From Liquorilactobacillus mali (GTDB taxonomy: Bacteria; Bacillota; Bacilli; Lactobacillales; Lactobacillaceae): a stretch of 64,000 bases of DNA. The stretch covers positions 1-64,000 of the forward strand of contig NZ_JQAR01000011.1 in the NCBI RefSeq assembly GCF_001437155.1. The letters run 5' to 3'. The notes below the pieces were generated by a model, which saw only the letters and a list, made by a program, of their open reading frames with translations, ran no database searches and was not told where the DNA came from. Numbering within the stretch: position 1 is the stretch's first letter; every line of letters starts with the position of its first letter. Below are positions 26,244 to 35,786 of this stretch, piece after piece. A program made the translations under genes and the position numbers.

Positions 26244-26612
26244 CTTTTCTGCTAATTTATGCGATAAACGCATTTTTTCATTAACTAATTCTTTGTGACT
26301 AACAAAAAACTGACCATACTGACATAATTGCGGAACCAACAAGTTACAAAAAAAATTAAATTTTGATATCTTTTAAAAAAATTAAGAATGCATAATTCTC
26401 ATAATAAATTAATAAATCAATTTTAACCTATTTGCTTTAAAAATACAATGCTGTAAAAAACTTTGCTTTTTTAATTATTCACTGCATAGAGCACTCTTTT
26501 TGTAATATAGAGTGAATGACATTGAATTTTTATACTACTTGACAAGCAGACCAAAAATGTTACTTTTGAATAGTAATTTAATAAGATTAATTAAAATTTA
26601 TGGAGAATTAAG
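26244..26612. other. Divergent permease promoter region
   Basis: No gene over about 12 codons is credible here. On the minus strand it holds the presumed leader of the AAT permease, including a possible promoter TTGATT-N17-AATTAT near 26420-26390 and short open frames such as MRLSHKLAEKL running into the terminator stem. The plus-strand promoter of the YjeM-like gene was not pinned down. Confidence 0.35.
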
Positions 26613-28109
26613 ATGACAGACAAAAGGCAACTTACATTAATGAGTGTGATGCTCATGATATTTACTTCTACATTTTCGTTCGATAATACCTCAATTGCGT
26701 ACTACACTATGGGGGATGCCGGAATCATATGGTATGTTCTGGCTGCCCTTTTCTTTTTTGTTCCTTCAACGCTGATGTTTTCAGAATTTGGCGTTGCAAT
26801 GCGTGATGAACCAGGTGGAGTCTTTTCATGGTTAGAAAAGTCTTTAGGGTTGAAATGGGCATTCATTGGTGGTTTTATATGGATTGCATCTTGGATAATC
26901 TTGACTGTTTCAACAGTTTCTAAAATCTGGATAATGTTGTCTACAACGATTAGCGGTTCGGATAAAACTGGACAATGGCATATTTTGGGCCTGAATTCAA
27001 CTGAAACAATTGGTTTTATCAGCATATTATTCATCATAGTTGTTACAGCAATTTCTGTGAGGGGACTAGATAAAGTTTCTAGTTTGGCAGCAATTGGTGG
27101 AGTAGCAGCAGTTATTTTGGCATTATTTTTTATAGGAGCAAGTCTTTTTTTTCTTGTTCTGAATGGTTTCAAACTGGCAGAACCAATTAATTTTCCAAAG
27201 AGTTTCATTGAATCACCCCGACCAAGTTATCAATCAACTAGCCAAATGATTTCTTTTCTAATTTATGCTGTCTACGCATATGCGGGGATTGAAGCATTAG
27301 GCGGTATTTCGGATAAAATGAAAAATTCAAGAAAAAATTTTCCAATTGCTTTAGGCATTAGCGCATTACTGATTACAGCAGCTTATGCAGTTATTATCTT
27401 TTTATGGAGTGCTTCTGCAAATTGGCACGAAGTATTCCAAAGGAATGGCGTGAATTTAGGTAATACAACATATATTTTGATGAGTAACTTAGGATATAGT
27501 ATTGGTAATACTCTTAGGTTATCATCCGGCCAATCTGAATCATTGAGTTTCTTCTTTGCTCGCTTTGGATCCTTCACAATGCTATTGAGTTATCTGGGTT
27601 CCTTTTTTGTAATTGTCTATATGCCGATAAAGTCATTTATCTTAGGAACCCCTAAAAAATTATGGCCAAAATCATTGCCAGCGCTTAATCGCTTTGGAAT
27701 GCCAAGCAATGCTATGTGGTGGCAAGCACTGATTGTTTGCATACTGATTGCATTGACTTCATTTGGCAATAATTCTGCAAAAGCCTTTTATGAGATTCTA
27801 ACATTGATGGATAATGTTTCATCTACCTTGCCATATTTGTTCTTAGTAAGTGCTTTTATTTTCTTTAAGCACAATCAAAAAATTGTGAAACCCTATGAGA
27901 TTTTTAAGGTGAAATGGAAGTATGTGACTATTGTTATTGCAGTTAACTTTGTCCTTTTAATAGGGGTTGTTTCGACAATGATTGATGCAATTTCAACTAA
28001 AAATTATTTGAACCTCTTTTTGGAATTAGTTGGACCAGTCTTATTTGGGGTTATTGGTTATTGGCTTTATGTACTGTACGAAAGACGCATAAAAAGATTG
28101 GGAAAATAA
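26613..28109 (+). CDS. yjeM: YjeM-like APC-family amino acid transporter
   Basis: The 498-residue protein has about 12 membrane helices and matches the YjeM group of glutamate/GABA-type antiporters. Typical segments are TFSFDNTSIAYYTMGDA, a GVFSWLEKSLG stretch and AYAGIEALGGISDKMKN. It lacks the N-terminal GG-x-IG-x-G motif of classical AAT permeases. Substrate is unproven. The ATG follows GGAG at seven bases. Its stop lies only 14 bp before the Met T-box promoter, and no separate terminator is visible. Confidence 0.85.
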   Translation: MTDKRQLTLMSVMLMIFTSTFSFDNTSIAYYTMGDAGIIWYVLAALFFFVPSTLMFSEFGVAMRDEPGGVFSWLEKSLGLKWAFIGGFIWIASWIILTVSTVSKIWIMLSTTISGSDKTGQWHILGLNSTETIGFISILFIIVVTAISVRGLDKVSSLAAIGGVAAVILALFFIGASLFFLVLNGFKLAEPINFPKSFIESPRPSYQSTSQMISFLIYAVYAYAGIEALGGISDKMKNSRKNFPIALGISALLITAAYAVIIFLWSASANWHEVFQRNGVNLGNTTYILMSNLGYSIGNTLRLSSGQSESLSFFFARFGSFTMLLSYLGSFFVIVYMPIKSFILGTPKKLWPKSLPALNRFGMPSNAMWWQALIVCILIALTSFGNNSAKAFYEILTLMDNVSSTLPYLFLVSAFIFFKHNQKIVKPYEIFKVKWKYVTIVIAVNFVLLIGVVSTMIDAISTKNYLNLFLELVGPVLFGVIGYWLYVLYERRIKRLGK

Positions 28110-28122
28110 TTTAATTTTTGGG

Positions 28123-28151
28123 TTGACATATAGATTATGAAGTATTAGAAT
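28123..28151 (+). promoter_or_regulatory. Promoter of the methionine operon
   Basis: TTGACA (28123-28128) and TAGAAT (28146-28151) with a 17-bp spacer, directly upstream of the Met T-box leader. Confidence 0.75.
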
Positions 28152-28157
28152 TCCATT

Positions 28158-28446
28158 AAGCTATTAGAACGATATGAATAATCTTGTGAGAAGAAGAGTA
28201 GCTGATTATAATTTTTTACAGAAAGTCTGTCATTGCTGAGAGCGGATATTAATTAGGTTAGTGAAGATGAGCTTTGAGATAGAGATATTTGGTAGATTGC
28301 TGAATATCCGGTAGGAACCGTTAGCTTCCCAGGCATAGTATCTATTATGTGCTGATGAGACACTTTTTTAAGTGTGAACAAGGGTGGTATAGCGCTAATT
28401 CGCCCCTTACCTGTTTCTATGAGACGGGTAGGGGGCTTTTTTGTTG
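28158..28446 (+). promoter_or_regulatory. T-box riboswitch, Met type (first)
   Basis: A long structured leader carries the T-box hallmarks: a Stem I region with GCTGAGAGCGG, a GGAACCGTTA linker segment and the T-box core AGGGTGGTATAGCG at 28381-28394 (consensus AGGGTGGNACCGCG, two mismatches). A terminator follows, with a stem from about 28402 and GGGGGCTTTTTT. The candidate specifier codon is ATG at 28267-28269, in GAAG-ATG-AGC-TTTGAG, so uncharged tRNA-Met should prevent termination. The downstream genes are methionine genes, which agrees. Met-specific T-boxes are known in Lactobacillales. Confidence 0.85.
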
Positions 28447-28508
28447 TTTTAATAGTCTGAGCTGTTGTCAAGTACTGGTTTTAAGTCAATGAAAGGTGGA
28501 TTTTAATT

Positions 28509-29639
28509 ATGGTTAATTCAACAGTTACAAAATTACATTATGATATTGTGGGTAGTTTTTTGAGACCCGATGAGTTAAAGAAGGCCCGTGAGGATTTTCA
28601 TAATAAGAAGATTACTGCAGAAGAATTACAAAAAGTTGAGAATGATTTGATTAGCAAATTAGTCGAGAAAGAAAAAGAAAGTGGTTTGAAAATTGTAACA
28701 GATGGTGAATTCAGAAGAAGTTATTGGCACCTAGATACATTTTGGGGGTTTGAGGGAATCGAACACGTTAAGCCTAGTCATGGATATCTATTCCATGATG
28801 AAGAAACCAGAGCCGATTCTGCAAGGGTCGTTGGGAAAATAAAATTTAAGGAAGATCATCCGGATTTATTAGCTTACAAGTTTCTAGCAAAATTAGTTGA
28901 AAACGATAGTGAAATAACTGCACGACAAAGTATTCCAGCACCTGCTCAATTTTATTCAGAACTTGTTAGGGATGAAGCAAATACTGAAGCCTTAAGGAAA
29001 GTTTATCAGGATGATGATGAGTTGATTGCTGACATTGGTAAAGCATACCATGAATTGATTCTTGCATTATATGAGGCAGGTTGCCGAGATATTAAGTTAG
29101 ACGATTGTACATGGGGAATGGTCGTCGATAACAATTATTGGGCTACTCGTGCAAGCGAAGGACTAGATCGGCAAGAAATCCAAAAGGTATATCTCGCAGC
29201 TAATAATGCAGCATTGGCAGATCTTCCAGATGACTTAAGAATCAGTACACATGTCTGTCGTGGAAATTATCATTCGACATGGGCTGCTTCAGGTGGATAT
29301 GCACCAGTAGCAGATTATCTTTTTGCAAAAGAAAATGTTTCTGCATTTTACCTTGAATTCGATGATAACCGTTCGGGGGACTTTGCACCATTAGCCAAGG
29401 TCCCAGAAGGAAAAGATGTCGTCTTGGGATTAGTAACAAGCAAACACCCAGAGCTTGAATCACCAGAATCTCTGATTGCTAGAGTGAATGAGGCTACACA
29501 GTATGTTCCACTAGAACACTTGCAACTGAGTACACAATGTGGATTTGCCTCAACTGAAGAGGGAAATAAATTATCACCAGATCAACAATGGGCAAAAATT
29601 AAATTGGTAATTGACACGGCAAAACAGATTTGGAAATAA
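28509..29639 (+). CDS. MetE-like cobalamin-independent methionine synthase family protein
   Basis: This 376-residue protein corresponds to the C-terminal catalytic half of MetE, as in the YxjG/YxjH group. Zinc ligands expected for the family are visible in ISTHVCRGN (His, Cys) and LSTQCGFAS (Cys); DGEFRRSYW and KLDDCTWG also fit. These short forms are thought to methylate homocysteine with a methyl donor other than polyglutamyl methyl-folate, but the donor is not established here. It is the first gene behind a Met T-box and is followed by metY, so a methionine role is firm. Confidence 0.9.
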   Translation: MVNSTVTKLHYDIVGSFLRPDELKKAREDFHNKKITAEELQKVENDLISKLVEKEKESGLKIVTDGEFRRSYWHLDTFWGFEGIEHVKPSHGYLFHDEETRADSARVVGKIKFKEDHPDLLAYKFLAKLVENDSEITARQSIPAPAQFYSELVRDEANTEALRKVYQDDDELIADIGKAYHELILALYEAGCRDIKLDDCTWGMVVDNNYWATRASEGLDRQEIQKVYLAANNAALADLPDDLRISTHVCRGNYHSTWAASGGYAPVADYLFAKENVSAFYLEFDDNRSGDFAPLAKVPEGKDVVLGLVTSKHPELESPESLIARVNEATQYVPLEHLQLSTQCGFASTEEGNKLSPDQQWAKIKLVIDTAKQIWK

Positions 29640-29734
29640 TACATTGAAAATGAAGCCGATTGTTATTCAATGACGAAATTTAGTATATTTTGATTTTTCA
29701 AAACAAACATGAATTGAAATAGGAGGAACCCACC

Positions 29735-31015
29735 ATGACAAGAGAACAATTGCATTTTGAAACGTTGCAGGTACATGCTGGACAAAAGGTTGATGAAACT
29801 GGAGCTCGTGCCGTTCCAATATATCAAACAACATCTTATGTATTTAAAGATGCGGCGCAAGCAGCTGCACGCTTTGCTCTTCAAGATCCTGGGAATATCT
29901 ATAGTCGTTTGACCAATCCGACAACAGCAGTTGTTGATGAACGTATTGCAGAATTGGAACATGGAACTGGTGGAGTGACACTGGCAACAGGTGCAGCTGC
30001 GATTACGGCAGCAATTACCAATATTGCTGGTCAAGGTGATGAGATTATTTCAGCAAGTACGATTTATGGTGGAACTTATAATTTATTTAATGTAACTCTG
30101 CCCAAGCTGGGAATTAAAACACATTTCGTAGATTCAGACGACCCGAATAATTTTGCTGAAGAAATAAATGAGCACACAAAAGCAATTTATGTTGAAACAA
30201 TCGGTAACCCGGATATTAATCTGATTGACCTTGAAGCAATTGCAAAGATTGCCCATGACCATGGAATTTTGGTTATTTCTGATAACACGTTTGCTTCACC
30301 ATACTTGTATCGACCACTCGATCATGGAGCAGATATCGTAGTTGAGTCCGCAACTAAGTTCATTGGCGGACATGGAACTGCAATGGGCGGAACAATTGTA
30401 GAAAATGACAAATTCGATTATCAAAAGAGTGGAAGATATCCAGAATTTACGACACCAGATCCTCAGTATAATGGATTAATTTTTGCTGATTTAGCTGGCG
30501 GAGCATTTACGACAAAGGTTCGCGCTGAAGGGTTACGTGATACCGGAGCTGCCATAAGTCCATTTAATTCTTTCTTACTACTTCAAGGATTAGAAACATT
30601 GTCACTAAGAGTAGAACGTCATGTTGAAAATACAAGAAAAGTTATTGAATTTTTGCAAGCACATCCGAAAGTATCTTGGATTAAGTATCCTGAATTAGCA
30701 GATAATAAGTATAAAGAATTAGCTAAGAGAGATTTTCCAAATGGAGTGGGTTCCATCTTTACTTTAGGATTAACAGGCGGAGAAAAGGCAGGGAAAGAAT
30801 TAATTGAGAACCTTGAAATCTTTTCATTGCTGGCTAATGTAGGAGATGCAAAGTCACTAATCATCCATCCAGCATCGACAACGCATGCACAGTTGAACGA
30901 AGATGAATTATTACAGGCTGGAATCACACCAGATTTGATTAGAATTTCAATTGGAATTGAAAATGCCGAAGACTTAATTGCGGACCTTAAACAAGCATTA
31001 GACAAGATTGAATAG
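29735..31015 (+). CDS. metY: O-acetylhomoserine sulfhydrylase
   Basis: A 426-residue PLP enzyme of the Cys/Met metabolism family. It forms homocysteine from O-acetylhomoserine and sulfide. The PLP Lys lies in [16 protein letters not shown] near residue 207, with the N-terminal ETLQVHAGQ, the YSRLTNPT cofactor motif and [13 protein letters not shown] near the C-terminus. Length (about 425-430) and the insert after the PLP Lys favour MetY over MetB/MetC. It lies 95 bp after the MetE-like gene with a strong AGGAGG RBS, so homocysteine synthesis and methylation share one T-box. Confidence 0.94.
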   Translation: MTREQLHFETLQVHAGQKVDETGARAVPIYQTTSYVFKDAAQAAARFALQDPGNIYSRLTNPTTAVVDERIAELEHGTGGVTLATGAAAITAAITNIAGQGDEIISASTIYGGTYNLFNVTLPKLGIKTHFVDSDDPNNFAEEINEHTKAIYVETIGNPDINLIDLEAIAKIAHDHGILVISDNTFASPYLYRPLDHGADIVVESATKFIGGHGTAMGGTIVENDKFDYQKSGRYPEFTTPDPQYNGLIFADLAGGAFTTKVRAEGLRDTGAAISPFNSFLLLQGLETLSLRVERHVENTRKVIEFLQAHPKVSWIKYPELADNKYKELAKRDFPNGVGSIFTLGLTGGEKAGKELIENLEIFSLLANVGDAKSLIIHPASTTHAQLNEDELLQAGITPDLIRISIGIENAEDLIADLKQALDKIE

Positions 31016-31042
31016 TACTCAAGAGAGTGAAAGGCGGAAAAG

Positions 31043-31750
31043 GTGGATGATCAATTAACAAGGAAACGGGCAATCATCGAGACGATGCCTACTGTTCTTG
31101 GATATGTTGGAATTGGAATAACTGTTGGAATCGTCGGCAGAGCCTCGGGGTTGACAGTATTAGAAGTCTTATTAATGTCAATGATTACGTATGGCGGGTC
31201 TGTTCAATTTGTTATAATTAGTATGATTATTAAACATAGTGAGTTACTGCCAATTATTTTGGCAACCTTCCTAGTAAATGCAAGAATGATCCTGATCAGT
31301 ATGTCAGTTGCACCCTATTTAGAGAAAGAGTCAGTCTTTAAAAATATATTATTGGGTTCGCTGTTGACTGATGAAACATATGTATTGAGTATGAATAAAA
31401 TTAATTATACAAAAAAAAGATTGAATTTCGAATGGCTTAATATAAGTAATCTGATAGCATATTTTACGTGGGCAATTGCATCACTTACTGGAGCTTTGAT
31501 AGGCGATTATGTAGGAACACCACAGAAATTCGGTTTGGACTTTGCGTTAGTTGCGATGTTCATTGGTCTACTGTATCTGCAAATCATCAGTGAACGAGAA
31601 ATCAAGATGATGTTGCAATTATTGGTTGTTTTATTCACATTACTTGCAATATATATCGGATTGATTTTTATTCCTGCAAATATACTAATTTTGTTAGTAA
31701 CAATTTTAGGATGTTTCTTTGGAGTGATAATGAAAAATGTATTCTTTTAA
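31043..31750 (+). CDS. azlC: AzlC-family branched-chain amino acid/methionine exporter subunit
   Basis: A 235-residue membrane protein with about seven to eight helices. The family segment GITVGIVGRASGLTVLEVLLMSMITYGGSVQF and a following NARM motif identify the large subunit of AzlCD/BrnFE-type exporters. C. glutamicum BrnFE exports methionine as well as Leu, Ile and Val. Position in a Met T-box operon makes methionine a likely substrate here. GTG 31043 is the apparent start. The azlD start overlaps the 3' end by 14 bp. Confidence 0.88.
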   Translation: MDDQLTRKRAIIETMPTVLGYVGIGITVGIVGRASGLTVLEVLLMSMITYGGSVQFVIISMIIKHSELLPIILATFLVNARMILISMSVAPYLEKESVFKNILLGSLLTDETYVLSMNKINYTKKRLNFEWLNISNLIAYFTWAIASLTGALIGDYVGTPQKFGLDFALVAMFIGLLYLQIISEREIKMMLQLLVVLFTLLAIYIGLIFIPANILILLVTILGCFFGVIMKNVFF

Positions 31751-32066
31751 TTATGTGTTTACGATTATTATATCTTCTGGGTTTGTAGTCTGGCTGTCTA
31801 AAGTTTTTCCTCTGGTGATTTTGAAGAAATATAAATTGAATGAAAAAACAGTGAGTTTTTTGAGTTTTGTCCCAATCACAATAATGTCTGCTCTCTGGTT
31901 TGAAAGTTTATTTGTTCAGCATCTAGGACAGTTGCCAAGTTTAAATATTGAGAACTTAGTGGCGTCAGTTCCAACGATCCTAAGTGCAATATTAACTAGA
32001 AGCCTTTTGGTAATTGTAGTTGTTGGAATTATCTCCTTAGCTTTTATCAGGGTGATTGGAATATAG
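31737..32066 (+). CDS. azlD: AzlD-family exporter small subunit
   Basis: A 109-residue protein with four predicted membrane helices. LSKVFPLVILKKYKLNEKTVSFLSFVP and the final SLAFIRVIG are typical of AzlD. It overlaps azlC and would form the exporter with it. Last gene of the methionine operon, followed by a terminator-like hairpin. Confidence 0.88.
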   Translation: MYSFNYVFTIIISSGFVVWLSKVFPLVILKKYKLNEKTVSFLSFVPITIMSALWFESLFVQHLGQLPSLNIENLVASVPTILSAILTRSLLVIVVVGIISLAFIRVIGI

Positions 32067-32088
32067 ATTTTGAAACAACAAATAACGA

Positions 32089-32180
32089 AAAAAAGAACCG
32101 CGATAATTATTTGATGAACTCTTGAATTAGATCAAAATCTGATTTTCGAGAATCATTACATTTTATCGCAGTTCTTTTTA
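32089..32180. terminator. Bidirectional terminator with long loop
   Basis: AAAAAGAACCGCGATAA pairs with TTATCGCAGTTCTTTTT, one mismatch, across a loop of about 60 bases that holds a smaller AT stem. It lies between the convergent azlD and the ABC exporter genes. Confidence 0.65.
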
Positions 32181-32191
32181 TTTTATTTTGA

Positions 32192-34036
32192 TTATTCGAC
32201 TGGTACAGTAAATTGACTATTGTATAAGTCTGCATAAAACCCATTTTGTTGCATTAATGAGTCATGATTTCCGGTTTCAACAATGGAGCCATGATTCATT
32301 ACCAGTATATTATCTGCATCACGAATTGTAGAAAGACGGTGGGCAACTACGAAGCTAGTACGATTGTTAAGTAAGCGTCCCATTGCTTTTTGAATAAGAA
32401 TTTCGGTTCTAGTATCAACCGAACTGGTCGCTTCGTCTAAAATTAAGATATCTGGATTTGCTAAGAAAGCACGTGCAATTGTTAGGAGCTGGCGCTGGCC
32501 TTGTGATATATTCGAAGCTTCTTCATTCAAAATTGTTTGGTAGCCACCAGGTAATTGTCGAATGAATGTATCAGCATGGGCGGCTTTAGCGGCTTGATAG
32601 ACTTCTTTTTCTGAAGCATTTTCACGCCCGTATTTGATATTATCATAAATCGAACCGGTGAAGAGCCAGGTGTCTTGCAAAACCATTGCAAAATGTGAAC
32701 GGACTTGTTCACGCGTTAGATTTCTAGTATCACGGCCATCAAGTTTAAGTGAGCCGCCTTTAATATCATAAAAGCGTTCAAGCAAATTGATCAAAGTAGT
32801 TTTACCGGCACCTGTCGGACCTACAATAGCAACCTTCTCACCGGATTTAACTGTAAGATTCATATCCTTAATTAGAATTTCGCTGTTATTGTAGCCAAAA
32901 GTGACATGCTCAAATTTAATTTTTGCGATATTTTGTGATTCATCTGCTATAGCAACACTGGTATCTTGCATTTCTTCTTCATCTAATACCTGAAAAATAC
33001 GCTCAGCGGACGCAACCGTGGCCTGAATAGTGTTAGCCAAATTGGCAAGTTGTGTAATTGGTTGAGTAAATTGGTTGACGTATTGTAAGAAGGCCTGAAT
33101 ATTTCCAAGTGTGATTTGACCGTTTGCTACTTTTAAACCACCAACAACGGCAACAAAGACATAGCCAATGTTAGAAACAAAGTTCATGAGCGGCATAATA
33201 AGACCGGAGATAAATTGAGCCTTCCAAGAAGAACGATAGTAGGTATTGTTTTGCTCTTTAAATTTCTTGATACTTGACTCTTCTTTGTTGAAAGTTTTAA
33301 CAACGGTATGCCCAGAAAAGCTTTCTTCGATTTGATCATTAAGCAGTCCTAAGCTCTTTTGCTGTGCTGCAAAATACTTCTGGGAACGTGGAGCTACCAG
33401 TGAAATAACAAGTACACCTAGCGGAACCGTAATACAAGCAATTAAAGTCATTTCCCAACTGATTGAAAGCATCATGAACAAGACACCAACAAAAGTTACT
33501 GCACTCGTGACAATCTGTGCGAGGCTTTGTTGAAGTGTTCCGGCAATATTATCCATATCGTTAATTGCACGAGACATGATATCACCATTTGAATGAGTAT
33601 CGTAATATACGATTGGAAGCCGCTGCAGTTTTGACTTAAGGTCTTGACGAAGTCGGAAAACGATTTTTTGTGAGACATTAGCCATGATTAATTGCTGGAA
33701 GAAAGATAGAGAAGCTGAAAGAGCATACATGACACTGACAGTCAGTAAAATATTTTTAATTTTTGTAAAATCGATTGGAAACGAGTTGAGCTGTTGCCCA
33801 GCTTTCATTTCTTTGTATCCTTTTAGGAAACCATTATAAATAGTAGTGGTTGCTTCGCCTAAAATTTTGGGTGAAAGGATTTGGAATATTACAGAACCGA
33901 TAGCGAATGCAACAACGATGAATAAGAACCATTTCCATGGTGCCATGTATTTACACAAACGCCATGTTGTTTGCCAAAAATTTTTTGGCTTTTCTGTTAC
34001 TTTACCAATATTGCCTGCTGGCCCGTGATTAGCCAT
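32192..34036 (-). CDS. Heterodimeric ABC multidrug exporter, second half (ATPase-competent)
   Basis: A 614-residue exporter half with a six-helix membrane domain (about 40-345) and a nucleotide-binding domain. Motifs are Walker A GPTGAGKTTL, an off-consensus signature NISQGQRQ, a complete Walker B ILILDEATS with the catalytic Glu, and the H-loop VVAHR. Together with the adjacent half it fits LmrCD/BmrCD-type exporters, where one site is catalytic. Its start overlaps the stop of the preceding gene by one base (TAATG), so translation is coupled. The likely role is efflux of drugs, bile salts or peptides; the substrate is not deducible. Confidence 0.92.
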   Translation of the reverse strand: MANHGPAGNIGKVTEKPKNFWQTTWRLCKYMAPWKWFLFIVVAFAIGSVIFQILSPKILGEATTTIYNGFLKGYKEMKAGQQLNSFPIDFTKIKNILLTVSVMYALSASLSFFQQLIMANVSQKIVFRLRQDLKSKLQRLPIVYYDTHSNGDIMSRAINDMDNIAGTLQQSLAQIVTSAVTFVGVLFMMLSISWEMTLIACITVPLGVLVISLVAPRSQKYFAAQQKSLGLLNDQIEESFSGHTVVKTFNKEESSIKKFKEQNNTYYRSSWKAQFISGLIMPLMNFVSNIGYVFVAVVGGLKVANGQITLGNIQAFLQYVNQFTQPITQLANLANTIQATVASAERIFQVLDEEEMQDTSVAIADESQNIAKIKFEHVTFGYNNSEILIKDMNLTVKSGEKVAIVGPTGAGKTTLINLLERFYDIKGGSLKLDGRDTRNLTREQVRSHFAMVLQDTWLFTGSIYDNIKYGRENASEKEVYQAAKAAHADTFIRQLPGGYQTILNEEASNISQGQRQLLTIARAFLANPDILILDEATSSVDTRTEILIQKAMGRLLNNRTSFVVAHRLSTIRDADNILVMNHGSIVETGNHDSLMQQNGFYADLYNSQFTVPVE

Positions 34037-35763
34037 TAGATATCCTCTCCTTTCAATTGTGACTTAATAATTTCTTGATAGGTTGAGTTACTCTTTTTTA
34101 GTTCTGTGTGCGTTCCTTGACCAACATTTTGTCCCTCGTCAAGGACAATGATTTGATTAGCCGTCGTAACGGTTGCAATTCTCTGAGCGACTATGATAAC
34201 GATGCTTTGACTAATTTTAGTATCGTTAGATAAAGCCTTACGCAATTTTGCATCTGTTTTAAAATCAAGCGCAGAGAATGAATCATCAAAGATATAGACG
34301 GATGCTGGTTTAATAATTGCACGAGCAATTGCGAGTCGTTGCCGCTGGCCACCTGAAAAATTGGCTCCGTTATGCTCCACAATGGAGTCTAGGCCATTAT
34401 CCAGAGTGTTAACAAATTCAGTTGCTTGGGCAATTTCGAGTGCATGCCACATTTCATCCTCCGTTGCATCTGGTTTTCCAACTTGCAAATTACTGCGAAT
34501 TGTACCTTCAAATAGGAAGGCCTTTTGTTGAACAAATGCAATCTTTTCATGAAGCTTACTTTGTGACAGTGTGGAAATATCTGTTCCATTAAGATTGATT
34601 TGACCTGATTCAATGTCATATAATCTCGGAATCAGATTTATCAAAGTTGATTTACCTGCACCAGTTCCGCCAATGATTGCGAGTGTTTCACCTGAATGTA
34701 GGTTGAAGCTGATTGAATCAAGTGCTCGACGTTCGGCATGAGCATAGCGAAAGGCAACATTTTTAAATTCGAGTGATAGTTCAGAATTATTCAAGAGAGC
34801 AGGATTTGTATCTTCCTTAATTGAATATTCTGTATCTAGGACCTCTTGAATACGAACCGCTGCTGCCTGAGCCCTTGGAATAAATACAAAAACCATTGAG
34901 AGCATCATGAAACTAAATAGAATCATTGCAGCATAAGTCATAAATGATACTAAGTTTCCTATTTCCATTGAACGGTTGGAAACTAAGTTAGCTCCAATCC
35001 AGATAATTCCGATATTTGTTCCATTCAGAATCAATGTCATAATTGGAAACATTAAGGATACTAGGCTGAATGCTTTGATTGCAGTATCTGTATATGATTT
35101 ATTTGCATCTTCAAAACGATTTTGTTCAAAACTATCCTGTCGGAAGGCCCTGACAACACGAACCCCAGTTAAGCCTTCACGAAAAACAAGGTTAATGCGG
35201 TCAATCTTTTTTTGTAAACTGCTGAATAATGGACCGGCAAATGACATAACAATTCCAATTGCAATTGCTAATAGTGGAAGTGATACAAGAAATACGATTG
35301 TAAGTTTCTTTTCACTTAAATAGGCCATTATAATACCGCCAATTAACATTGCGGGTGCCTGAAGCATCATCCGCAAAATCATAACTGTTACATTTTGGAT
35401 TTGTAATACGTCGTTTGTTGTTCTTGTTGTGAGCGAAGAGGCACCAAATTTATCAACTTCGTGATTTCCAAAATTAAGAACTTTTTCAAATAATGCATTC
35501 CGTAATTTAGTACCAAGTCTTTGAGCTTGAGTAGACGCAAAGAAAACATTGCCAGCTGAAGCTAAAATTCCAATTAGTGCAATTCCTAACATTTTTGCAC
35601 CAGTCTTCCAAATATATGTTGTGTTACCGGTTGCTACCCCTTTATTGATCATATCAGAAGTAAGCGTTGGTAAATTGAGGTTACATAAAACCTGGATGAT
35701 CATGAATAATGCAGCGGCTAAGACAGGCCATTTTTCTAAACGGTTGCGAACTAATTTGTACAT
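34036..35763 (-). CDS. Heterodimeric ABC multidrug exporter, first half (degenerate ATPase site)
   Basis: The 575-residue partner has the same domain order. Walker A is GGTGAGKSTL and the signature NFSGGQRQR is canonical, but Walker B reads VYIFDDSFS with Asp replacing the catalytic Glu. The H-loop reads IVAQR with Gln for His. Such paired losses mark the non-catalytic half of heterodimeric exporters such as LmrC. ATG 35763 follows GGAGG. It starts 23 bp after the TetR stop. Confidence 0.92.
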   Translation of the reverse strand: MYKLVRNRLEKWPVLAAALFMIIQVLCNLNLPTLTSDMINKGVATGNTTYIWKTGAKMLGIALIGILASAGNVFFASTQAQRLGTKLRNALFEKVLNFGNHEVDKFGASSLTTRTTNDVLQIQNVTVMILRMMLQAPAMLIGGIIMAYLSEKKLTIVFLVSLPLLAIAIGIVMSFAGPLFSSLQKKIDRINLVFREGLTGVRVVRAFRQDSFEQNRFEDANKSYTDTAIKAFSLVSLMFPIMTLILNGTNIGIIWIGANLVSNRSMEIGNLVSFMTYAAMILFSFMMLSMVFVFIPRAQAAAVRIQEVLDTEYSIKEDTNPALLNNSELSLEFKNVAFRYAHAERRALDSISFNLHSGETLAIIGGTGAGKSTLINLIPRLYDIESGQINLNGTDISTLSQSKLHEKIAFVQQKAFLFEGTIRSNLQVGKPDATEDEMWHALEIAQATEFVNTLDNGLDSIVEHNGANFSGGQRQRLAIARAIIKPASVYIFDDSFSALDFKTDAKLRKALSNDTKISQSIVIIVAQRIATVTTANQIIVLDEGQNVGQGTHTELKKSNSTYQEIIKSQLKGEDI

Positions 35764-35786
35764 AATCGACCTCCATAACATCTGAA

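Noticed and set aside
26315-26345. Minus-strand GTTGGTTCCGCAA resembling a T-box core
   Set aside because: It has mismatches at conserved positions, lacks Stem I features and lies too far from the following terminator. Not called a T-box.
26613-28109. YjeM-like gene as part of the methionine operon
   Set aside because: A consensus promoter and T-box leader begin after its stop, so the methionine unit starts downstream of it.
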